From: CAYMJK01 sp043101635
GTDB taxonomy: Bacteria > Planctomycetota > Phycisphaerae > Phycisphaerales > UBA1924
Length of the DNA stretch: 10,506 bases
Assembly (NCBI GenBank): GCA_043101635.1
Contig: JBICIE010000139.1
Coordinates: 1 to 10,506, forward strand
Reading direction: 5' to 3'
Shown piece by piece: positions 1-5,224 of this stretch. Below the pieces are notes generated by a model that did no database searches, was not told the origin of the DNA, and worked only from the letters and a program-made list of their open reading frames with translations. The position numbers and the translations under genes were made by a program. Numbering within the stretch: the first letter of the stretch is position 1; each line of letters opens with the position of its first letter.

Positions 1-1
1 C

Positions 2-745
2 CTGGCCCAGGCGACGGCCAGAGCCCGGCTGGCCCAGGCCCGGCAGCGCAGCCTCGAGCACCTGCAGCGCCTGTGCCGCCGGCTGGACGCCGACCGCAGC
101 GAGATCACCGAGCAGCTCTCGAGTCTGTGCGCCGATCTGGCCGGGGCGTACGAGGAAATGACCGACCAGATCGACCAGGTCTCGGTGGCCAGCGAGTTCG
201 GCGCCCTGGCGCGCCAGGAACTGGATGTCGAGAGCCTGCTGCGCACGGCGCTGGAGTTCATTCTCGCGAAGGTCGGCTCGACCAACGCGGCGATCTTCCT
301 GCCGAGCACGACGGGCGACTGGTCGCTGGGCGCCTACGTGAACTTCGATCGCCCGCGGGACACCATCGACGTACTGCTCGACGGCCTGGGGGCCACGCTG
401 GCGCCGCGGATGGCCAGGGAGCACGAAGTGCTGCTGGCCGCCCGTGCCGACGAGTTCTCGGCGCTGATCGGCGACGAGTCGATCTGGCTGGGCGACTGCG
501 GCGGCATGGTGTTCAGTTGTCGGGAAGAGCACGAGTGCCTCGCCGTCGTGTGCCTGTTCCGCGATGAGCGGACACCGTTCGACGAGGAGATGCGTTCGAC
601 GATGGAGACGATCGCATCGCTGTTCGGGCGCCAGCTCGGGCGCATCGTGCACATCCATCACCGGCACCTGCCCAAGGACCAGTGGGGCGCATTCGAGAGC
701 GACAGCGACGAGGGGTGGGACGAGGGGCTCGATCTGGCGGCGTAG
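2..745 (+). CDS. Coiled-coil / GAF-domain protein, 5' truncated
   Basis: The frame is open from base 2 to the TAG at 743-745, so the gene starts left of the window and 247 residues are visible. The first ~55 visible residues are rich in Ala, Arg, Gln, Leu and Glu in a heptad-like pattern, which suggests a coiled coil. From about residue 65 to 215 the alternation of helices and strands (QELDVESLLRTALEFILAKV, then NAAIFLPS, then CLAVVCLFRDERTPFDEEMR) is typical of a GAF domain, a small-molecule-binding or dimerisation sensor module. The C-terminus is acidic (SDSDEGWDEGLDLAA). No kinase, cyclase or HD-GYP domain follows, so any output domain would have to lie upstream, or the protein acts as a stand-alone sensor or adaptor. 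The protein is probably cytoplasmic because no membrane segment is visible. Its ligand and partner cannot be inferred. The gene converges with the next one, with 11 bases between the stop codons. Confidence 0.8.
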   Translation: MAQATARARLAQARQRSLEHLQRLCRRLDADRSEITEQLSSLCADLAGAYEEMTDQIDQVSVASEFGALARQELDVESLLRTALEFILAKVGSTNAAIFLPSTTGDWSLGAYVNFDRPRDTIDVLLDGLGATLAPRMAREHEVLLAARADEFSALIGDESIWLGDCGGMVFSCREEHECLAVVCLFRDERTPFDEEMRSTMETIASLFGRQLGRIVHIHHRHLPKDQWGAFESDSDEGWDEGLDLAA

Positions 746-759
746 CTGGCCGCTGGCTA
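743..759. repeat. Short imperfect palindrome spanning both convergent stop codons
   Basis: The 17 bases TAGCTGGCCGCTGGCTA contain the TAG of the GAF gene at the left end and the complement of the TAG of the lipoprotein gene at the right end. The ends pair (TAGC with GCTA), and the middle pairs if two G-U wobbles are allowed. It is too small, and lacks a T-run, to be called a terminator with confidence. Confidence 0.3.
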
Positions 760-1122
760 CTCGCGCCAGGCCTTGGTGACGACCTCATCCTGGAACTCGA
801 CGAAGGCGGCGCCGGACTCCTCGACGTTCTGCGAGGTGGTCGAGAGGAGCACGACGGTGTCGCGCGACCGCTTCGTCTTCGACCAGCGCCACATCCAGCG
901 CTCGGCGCCGTCGCCCAGCCTGGTCTTGCGCGTCGGCTGACCGAGCAGATCAAGCACCGACTCCTGCGACTCGCCGGGCTCAATCTGGCGCAGCGTCTCC
1001 GGCGCCACGTAGACGCCGGTGTAGTCGGTCTTGGAAGTGGAAATGGCGCACCCGCCGCCGCACGCCAGGGCGCAGGCGCAGATGGCCGCCAGAAGCCGGG
1101 TTGGAGCGCGTGTGGGACTCAT
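757..1122 (-). CDS. BamE/SmpA/OmlA-like small lipoprotein
   Basis: This 121-residue protein begins with a short basic n-region (MSPTRAPTR) and a Leu/Ala/Cys-rich core. Four cysteines (15, 17, 21, 25) precede the mature part. Cys21 or Cys25 is the likely lipidation site, but the lipobox is degenerate. The rest matches the SmpA/OmlA fold: an IEPGESQESVLDLLGQPTRK segment (a GMs...V...LGxPt-type helix), then DGAERWMWRWSKTK and a strand ending in VEFQDEVVTKAW. In proteobacteria BamE supports outer-membrane protein assembly. In other phyla the domain occurs in many small lipoproteins of unknown role, so assignment to the Bam complex is not justified here. No Shine-Dalgarno sequence precedes the ATG. 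A strong promoter lies immediately upstream. Confidence 0.8.
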   Translation of the reverse strand: MSPTRAPTRLLAAICACALACGGGCAISTSKTDYTGVYVAPETLRQIEPGESQESVLDLLGQPTRKTRLGDGAERWMWRWSKTKRSRDTVVLLSTTSQNVEESGAAFVEFQDEVVTKAWRE

Positions 1123-1130
1123 GTTAACGA

Positions 1131-1159
1131 ATACTAACAGCGCGCCAGCCCCGTGTCAA
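1131..1159 (-). promoter_or_regulatory. Consensus-like sigma-70 promoter, nearly leaderless
   Basis: On the minus strand there is a perfect -35 hexamer TTGACA (1154-1159), a 17-base spacer (1137-1153), and TAGTAT (1131-1136) as the -10, preceded by TGT to give an extended -10. Only eight bases separate the -10 from the ATG of the lipoprotein gene at 1122. Transcription should therefore start two or three bases before the start codon, and there is no ribosome binding site. The element sits in a small AT-rich island just past the stop codon of the upstream gene (1174), so the lipoprotein gene is probably an independent unit. Confidence 0.7.
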
Positions 1160-1173
1160 GGCCACGCGACAAG

Positions 1174-1776
1174 TCAGTTCCCGGCCAGTTCGGCCCGTGC
1201 GGCCTGGGCCAGCAGCGTCGCCATCCGGCGCTGGCGGTACATCTCGCTGGAGAAGATCGAGGGCTGGTCGCTCTCATCGGCGCCGGGGGTCGCCGGCGCG
1301 GCGCCGGCCGACGGGGCGGGCCCGCCGCCAGCCGCGAGATCCTGCCTGAGGCTCAGCCGCAGGGCGCCGGAGGCGGACGCCAGCGGCGCGGCCGACGAGG
1401 CTGGGGCCGCCCGCGCAGTCTCGCCGAGGGCTTCCTCGGGCGATCCGAGGTAGAAGATCGCCCCGGGAGGGATGGTCGGCGCCTGGCCCCAGACGCTCGG
1501 CGCATAGGTGGACTGGGGGAAGATGACGGTCATCCCGCCGTACATGCGCATATAGACCCGCTCGGAGGCGCCGAAGCGATCGGTGCGAACGCCCTCGTAG
1601 ACATCCTCGGCAAAGAGGGTGACGCGGTTGTCGACCGGCTCCAGCCGCCGGCTGAGGGCGACCGGGCTGAAGTCCTCAAAGCCGGGCGACAGGCGCCGGA
1701 TCTCGCCGGGCTGCTCGGGCTGATAGCCGGCGCCGGCGAGGATTGCCGCGGCCAGGATGGGAAGCGCAGAGGCCAT
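1174..1776 (-). CDS. Secreted protein of unknown function, second gene of the epimerase operon
   Basis: This is a 200-residue protein that I do not recognise. The ATG at 1776 is chosen because it opens a classical Sec signal peptide (MASALPILAAAILAGAGYQ) and has a weak AAGAG upstream. The same frame continues open further upstream, but there it lies inside the preceding gene. The mature N-terminal ~100 residues look folded (LEPVDNRVTLFAEDVYEGVR, then ERVYMRMYGGMTVIFPQSTY). They are followed by a low-complexity Ala/Pro/Gly/Ser linker around residues 115-170 and a charged helical end (MYRQRRMATLLAQAARAEL). The start lies 37 bases after the epimerase stop on the same strand, so co-transcription is likely. 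A periplasmic or envelope role is inferred from the signal peptide only. Confidence 0.75.
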   Translation of the reverse strand: MASALPILAAAILAGAGYQPEQPGEIRRLSPGFEDFSPVALSRRLEPVDNRVTLFAEDVYEGVRTDRFGASERVYMRMYGGMTVIFPQSTYAPSVWGQAPTIPPGAIFYLGSPEEALGETARAAPASSAAPLASASGALRLSLRQDLAAGGGPAPSAGAAPATPGADESDQPSIFSSEMYRQRRMATLLAQAARAELAGN

Positions 1777-1813
1777 GCTCTTCTGTTCGGCGCCGGGCGC
1801 GGGGGCCCGTGAG

Positions 1814-3013
1814 TCAACCGTACGCCTTGTGCCAGGCTTCGAGGGCGGCGGCCTCCCGGGCCTCGGCGAGGCCGGCCCGCAGGGAGGCGGTGCGCGTTCC
1901 GGGAAGGGTGTCCCACCACTCGAGGGTGTCGCGGATGGTCTCGCTGGCTGGCAGGAAGGACAGGCCCGCGCGCACGGCCCGCTCGATGGAGCGCTGACCG
2001 AAGCCGGCGGTCTCGCCCTCGTTTGGCAGCCACACCGGCAGGTCGCTCCAGCCGTTGATGTTGTGCTCGCGCAGGAAGGCGAGATCGCCCCAGATGAACT
2101 CGGCGTCCGAGCCGGAGACCTTCTTGCAGGCGCCCAGCAGGTCGCCGATGGGCATGGGGCTGGCGGGCCCGGTGGCGTTGAAGACGCCGGTGGTGTTGTC
2201 CTCCAGCGTGCGGATGATGAAATCGGCGAGATCGCGGACATCGATGAACTGCGTCAGGTCGCCGGGGGCGCCTGGCGCCAGCACTTCGCCGCCCTTGCGC
2301 ACGCGCACGGGCCAGTAGGTGAAGCGATCGGTCGGGTCGCCGGGGCCGACGATCAGGCCGGGGCGGATGTTGGTGACGCGCCCGGGCATGGCGGCCTCGG
2401 CGGCCTGCTCGCACAGGGCCTTGAGCGGGCCGTAGTTCTGGAAGCTCTCGCCCATCTCCTCGACGGTCGGATCTTCCATCGTGCCCACCGGCGCGGTCTC
2501 GTCGGCGCCGGGGGTGTCGTGGGCGGCGTAGACGGAGATCGAGCTGATGAAGACATACTGCTTGACGCTCGGGCTGAGCAGTTCGGCCGAGGCCTTGACA
2601 ATGCGCGGCACATAGCCGGACGTGTCGATGACGGCGTCCCAGGAGCGGCCTTCCAGTTCGGTGAGGCCCTGCGGGGATTCCGGATCGTCCGCGTCGGCGC
2701 GCAGCTTCGGGTCGCGATTGCCGCGAAGGCTCTCCAGATCCGGAAACGTGTGCCCGGTGCGCTGCTCGGTGCGCCCGCGATTGAAGAGGGTCATCTCGTG
2801 GCCGCGGGCCAGGGCGGCGCGCACGGTGTGCGGGCCGAGGAAGCCGGTGCCGCCGAGGATGAGGATCTTGAGCTTCTTCTCCGCCTGGCCGTGCTGGCGG
2901 CGCAGCGGCGCCGTCAGGCCCGCGGCCCGGGCCTCGGCAGAGGCGAGCGATGCGATGGTCGCGGCGCCCGCGGCCGCGGAGAAACGGATGAAGTCGCGCC
3001 GGGAGGCTGGCAT
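1814..3013 (-). CDS. Tat-signal NAD(P)-dependent epimerase/dehydratase (extended-type SDR)
   Basis: This is a 399-residue protein. Residues 1-33 form a twin-arginine signal (SRRDFIRF at 4-11, then an Ala-rich core ending ASAEARA). KLKILILGGTGFLG (47-60) is the Rossmann strand and glycine-rich NAD(P) loop. The SDR catalytic pattern is visible as FISSISVY (155-162) and YGPLK (194-198, YxxxK). RPGLIVGPGDPTDRF and QFIDVRDLADFI are typical extended-SDR segments. The family carries out epimerisation, dehydration or reduction of sugar nucleotides or related substrates; the substrate here is unknown. The start at 3013 is favoured by AAGGAG eight bases upstream and by the Tat motif following directly. 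An upstream ATG (3187) would give a Pro/Ser-rich extension running through the divergent spacer. Export of an enzyme needing a soluble dinucleotide cofactor is unusual but known for some Tat substrates that fold with cofactor before export. Confidence 0.9.
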   Translation of the reverse strand: MPASRRDFIRFSAAAGAATIASLASAEARAAGLTAPLRRQHGQAEKKLKILILGGTGFLGPHTVRAALARGHEMTLFNRGRTEQRTGHTFPDLESLRGNRDPKLRADADDPESPQGLTELEGRSWDAVIDTSGYVPRIVKASAELLSPSVKQYVFISSISVYAAHDTPGADETAPVGTMEDPTVEEMGESFQNYGPLKALCEQAAEAAMPGRVTNIRPGLIVGPGDPTDRFTYWPVRVRKGGEVLAPGAPGDLTQFIDVRDLADFIIRTLEDNTTGVFNATGPASPMPIGDLLGACKKVSGSDAEFIWGDLAFLREHNINGWSDLPVWLPNEGETAGFGQRSIERAVRAGLSFLPASETIRDTLEWWDTLPGTRTASLRAGLAEAREAAALEAWHKAYG

Positions 3014-3021
3014 GACAGGGG

Positions 3022-3027
3022 CTCCTT
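3022..3027 (-). promoter_or_regulatory. Ribosome binding site of the Tat epimerase
   Basis: AAGGAG on the minus strand, eight bases before the ATG at 3013. It fixes the start at the Tat signal rather than at an ATG 174 bases further upstream. Confidence 0.75.
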
Positions 3028-3110
3028 GTTGCTGCAAGGCCGCCGGCGGGCTTCCGGCCCCGTCCGATGGCTCCAGCGCCCATGCTACCTGCGGCCGCGG
3101 GACCGGTTGC

Positions 3111-3147
3111 GGCGAATCCGACAAATTGTCGGAAGAAGGCGAATCCG
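3111..3147. promoter_or_regulatory. Candidate operator: perfect 15-base palindrome flanked by 10-base direct repeats
   Basis: CCGACAAATTGTCGG at 3118-3132 is a perfect inverted repeat with 7-base arms and a single central base. It sits in an AT-rich core within a GC-rich spacer. The decamer GGCGAATCCG occurs at 3111-3120 and again at 3138-3147 in the same orientation, so the two copies bracket the palindrome, the first overlapping its left end. The site lies between the divergent epimerase and transporter genes, where a dimeric repressor or activator could control both. No regulator gene is adjacent, and the binding protein is unknown. Confidence 0.5.
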
Positions 3148-3177
3148 GGCGCCCGCGTCCCGGTAGGCTCTTGCCGC

Positions 3178-4488
3178 ATGAGCGCACTGACCAGCCCCAT
3201 CCGGCAACTGACCCTCGTTCGGCGGGGCGAGGGGCGGGCGCTGGCGTGGGCGGCGGGGCTGTTCTTCTGCATCCTGTTCGGGTATTACCTGCTGCGCCCG
3301 ATGCGCGATGAGATGGGCATCAGGGGGGATCTGGATGCGCTGCCGTGGCTGTGGACGGGCACATCGCTGGCGATGCTGGTGGCGGCGCCCCTGTTCGGGC
3401 TGCTGGTGAGCCGGGCGCCGCGCCGGGTGTTCCTGCCGCTGACGTACATCGGGCTGGCGGGGAGCTTGGTGGTGTTCTTCGGGCTGTTTGAGGCGCTGCC
3501 GGAGGGGGCGAGGCTGGGCGCGGGGTACGCCTTCTACATCTGGCTCAGCGTGCTGAACCTGTTTGCGACGGCGGTGTTCTGGGGGTTCATGGCCGACATC
3601 TTCACGCCAGAGCAGGGGACGCGCCTGTTCGGGGCGATCGGCGTGGGTGGGACCGTCGGCGCCATCTGCGGGTCGGCGGTTCCGGCGTGGCTGGTGCGCG
3701 GCGTCGCGGTCGGCGGCGTGACGGTGCGGATGGACGCGGAGTGGCTGCTGCTCGGCGCGGCGGGGATGATGCTGCTGGCGGTGGTGTGCGTGCGGCGGTT
3801 GATGGGGGAGTTCGGGATTCAAAGGGGAAGCGAAGGAATGTCGGCAGGGACTGCCGCCGCACCCAAGGAGCCCGGGCGGGATGCGCTGAAGGGCTTCAAG
3901 CTGATCGCGACGTCGCCGTACCTGCTCGGGATGTGCGCGTACATGCTGCTGTACACGGTGACGGCGTCGTACGCGTACTTCGAAGAGGCGCGGATCGTCA
4001 AGAGCGTCATCGAGACCACTGAGGGGCGCACCGCGTTCTACGGGCAGGTCAATCTCGCGGTGAACGGGCTGACGCTGCTGACGCAGTTGTTCCTCACCGG
4101 GCGGCTGCTGAAGCGGTTCGGCGTCATCTTCGGGCTGCTGCTGATGCCGGCGCTGATGCTGGGCGGGTTTGCCGCGCTGGCGATTGCGCCGGCGCTGGCA
4201 ACGCTCTTCATCTTCCGCGTGGCCCAGCGCGGGCTGCACTACGCGGTGGACAAGCCGGCGCGGGAGACGCTGTACACGGTGCTGGGGCCGGAGGAGAAGT
4301 ACAAGAGCAAGAGCTTCATCGATACGTTCGTGTACCGGGGCGGCGACCTGCTGGGCGCGTGGACGCACGCCGCAGCGCTGGCGGCGGGGCAGATCGTGCT
4401 GATCGTGGCGCCGCTGGCGGCGGTGTGGGCGGTCGTGGCTGCGTTTCTAGCGGCGCGCCGGAAGGCGCTGCTGCGCGCGCGAGTTTAG
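3178..4488 (+). CDS. MFS / NTP-NDP exchanger (TLC)-like membrane transporter
   Basis: This is a 436-residue membrane protein with roughly ten to twelve hydrophobic segments. The first, ALAWAAGLFFCILFGYYLL (21-39), runs into RPMRDEMGIRG. Others include LAMLVAAPLFGLLVS and FYIWLSVLNLFATAVFWGFM. The RPxRDxMG motif after TM1, FWGFMADIFTPEQGTRLFG (134-152), and KPARETLYTVLGPEEKYKSKSFIDTFVYRGGD (359-390) recall the COG3202 ATP/ADP translocase-like branch of the MFS. In obligate intracellular bacteria that branch exchanges nucleotides. Family members in free-living bacteria are mostly uncharacterised, so nucleotide transport is not established here. A hydrophilic loop (about 210-238) separates the two halves. 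The ATG at 3178 is preferred over an upstream in-frame ATG (3067), which would add a non-hydrophobic extension through the candidate operator. No clear Shine-Dalgarno sequence is seen; a weak TAGGCT lies eight bases before the ATG. Confidence 0.82.
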   Translation: MSALTSPIRQLTLVRRGEGRALAWAAGLFFCILFGYYLLRPMRDEMGIRGDLDALPWLWTGTSLAMLVAAPLFGLLVSRAPRRVFLPLTYIGLAGSLVVFFGLFEALPEGARLGAGYAFYIWLSVLNLFATAVFWGFMADIFTPEQGTRLFGAIGVGGTVGAICGSAVPAWLVRGVAVGGVTVRMDAEWLLLGAAGMMLLAVVCVRRLMGEFGIQRGSEGMSAGTAAAPKEPGRDALKGFKLIATSPYLLGMCAYMLLYTVTASYAYFEEARIVKSVIETTEGRTAFYGQVNLAVNGLTLLTQLFLTGRLLKRFGVIFGLLLMPALMLGGFAALAIAPALATLFIFRVAQRGLHYAVDKPARETLYTVLGPEEKYKSKSFIDTFVYRGGDLLGAWTHAAALAAGQIVLIVAPLAAVWAVVAAFLAARRKALLRARV

Positions 4489-4494
4489 GACTCT

Positions 4495-4561
4495 GGTGGC
4501 ACAGGCGTCTCGCCTGTGCAAAGAAGCCGGCGTGCCGCACAGGCGAGACGCCTGTGCCACC
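4495..4561. repeat. Nested perfect inverted repeat, REP/MITE-like
   Basis: Two perfect 25-base arms (4495-4519 and 4537-4561) are separated by 17 bases. Each arm starts or ends with GGTGGC/GCCACC and contains its own palindrome, GCACAGGCG-TCT-CGCCTGTGC or its complement, with 9-base arms around 3 bases. It therefore can fold as one long hairpin or as two small ones (a cruciform). It begins six bases after the transporter stop and ends 24 bases before the metallophosphoesterase ATG. The element is open in the metallophosphoesterase frame (AQASRLC...HRRDACATR). From memory, such peptides appear often as spurious N-terminal extensions in planctomycete annotations, which suggests a dispersed repeat family. 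No transposase is nearby. Confidence 0.85.
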
Positions 4562-4585
4562 CGTGCTGGGCGGATACGATCGGAA

Positions 4586-5188
4586 ATGGCGCGCCTGCTG
4601 GTCTTCTCGGATGTGCACTGCGATCTGGACGCCTGCCGCGGGCTGGTTGAGCAGGCAGCCGGCGTGGACCTGGTCATCGGCGCCGGCGACTTTGCCCGCA
4701 AACACGATGGGCTCGGGCGCACGATCGAGGCGCTGCGCGCCATCGACATTCAGACCATCCTCGTGCCTGGCAACAATGAGACCGATGCCGACCTCCGGGC
4801 CGCGTGCGTCTCGTGGAAGGTCGCGACGGTGCTGCACGGGGATTCCATGGAGGCGGCGGGGCTGACGATCTTCGGCATCGGCTGCGGCGTGCCGCCGCTG
4901 GGGCTGGACTGGAGCTTCGACCTGACGGAAGATCAGGCGCGCCGGCGGCTCTCGCACTGCCCGGAGGGGGCCGATGTGCTGATCACGCACTCGCCGCCGC
5001 ACGGGCACGTGGACCGGATCAGCAGCGGGCGCAGCATCGGCAGCGCTGCGGTGCTGGAGACGATCGAGAACACCTCGCCGCGGCTGGTCGTGTGCGGGCA
5101 CGTGCACGACTGCTGGGGGCAGGAGTCGCGGATCGGGGCGTCGCGGGTGATCAACGCGGGGCCGCGGGGGAAGGTGGTGGACCTGTGA
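4586..5188 (+). CDS. Calcineurin-like metallophosphoesterase
   Basis: This is a 200-residue protein carrying the complete metallophosphoesterase motif set. SDVHCD (residues 8-13) gives the DxH pair. GAGDFAR gives the GD pair, PGNNETD the GN(H/D)-type motif (with Asn in place of His), and THSPPHGH and CGHVHDCW the metal-binding histidines. The fold coordinates two metal ions and hydrolyses phosphomono- or phosphodiesters; the substrate cannot be inferred. No signal peptide is seen, so it is probably cytoplasmic. The ATG at 4586 is chosen because the fold starts at once with ARLLVFSDVH. A GTG at 4496 is in frame but would translate the inverted repeat. The Shine-Dalgarno match is poor (CGGAA). 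The S41-like gene follows 16 or 31 bases after the stop, so the pair is probably co-transcribed. Confidence 0.9.
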   Translation: MARLLVFSDVHCDLDACRGLVEQAAGVDLVIGAGDFARKHDGLGRTIEALRAIDIQTILVPGNNETDADLRAACVSWKVATVLHGDSMEAAGLTIFGIGCGVPPLGLDWSFDLTEDQARRRLSHCPEGADVLITHSPPHGHVDRISSGRSIGSAAVLETIENTSPRLVVCGHVHDCWGQESRIGASRVINAGPRGKVVDL

Positions 5189-5195
5189 AAGGGCC

Positions 5196-5224
5196 AAATG
5201 GCAAATGGGTAAATGGCAAATGAG
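5196..5224 (+). repeat. Heptamer repeat AAATGGN overlapping the start of the S41 gene
   Basis: Four heptamers, AAATGGC, AAATGGG, (T), AAATGGC, AAATGAG, fill the gap after the metallophosphoesterase stop and include the candidate start codons of the next gene. Each unit contains an ATG. Those at 5205 and 5220 are in the S41 frame, while those at 5198 and 5213 are in another frame. The first of these closes after four codons (MANG, stop). The pair of heptamers is repeated as the 12-mer AAATGGCAAATG with period 15. I recall similar NGKWQMANGKWQ-type peptides and their complements as frequent low-complexity artefacts in planctomycete and neighbouring genomes. Confidence 0.8.

Noticed and set aside
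1530..3272. A 580-codon open frame on the minus strand and a 469-codon frame on the plus strand (1757-3166) across the epimerase gene.
   Set aside because: Both are Arg/Pro/Gly/Ala-rich with no domain, signal or start site, as expected of shadow frames in GC-rich coding DNA. The epimerase frame carries all SDR motifs and the ribosome binding site.
3085..4368. A 427-codon minus-strand frame opposite the transporter.
   Set aside because: Its composition is dominated by Arg, Gln, Pro and His, the complement pattern of a hydrophobic membrane protein. The plus strand encodes a recognisable transporter.
4495..4561. The inverted repeat as a Rho-independent terminator of the transporter gene.
   Set aside because: No T-run follows on either strand, and the arms are far longer and more perfect than needed. 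It is kept as a repeat element with a possible secondary effect on RNA ends.
4495..4561. The inverted repeat as transposon ends or a CRISPR remnant.
   Set aside because: There are only 17 bases between the arms, no cargo or transposase, and no regularly spaced direct repeats with spacers.
4496..4585. A GTG start that adds 30 residues to the metallophosphoesterase.
   Set aside because: The added residues are the translation of the inverted repeat, and the phosphoesterase fold begins directly at the ATG at 4586.
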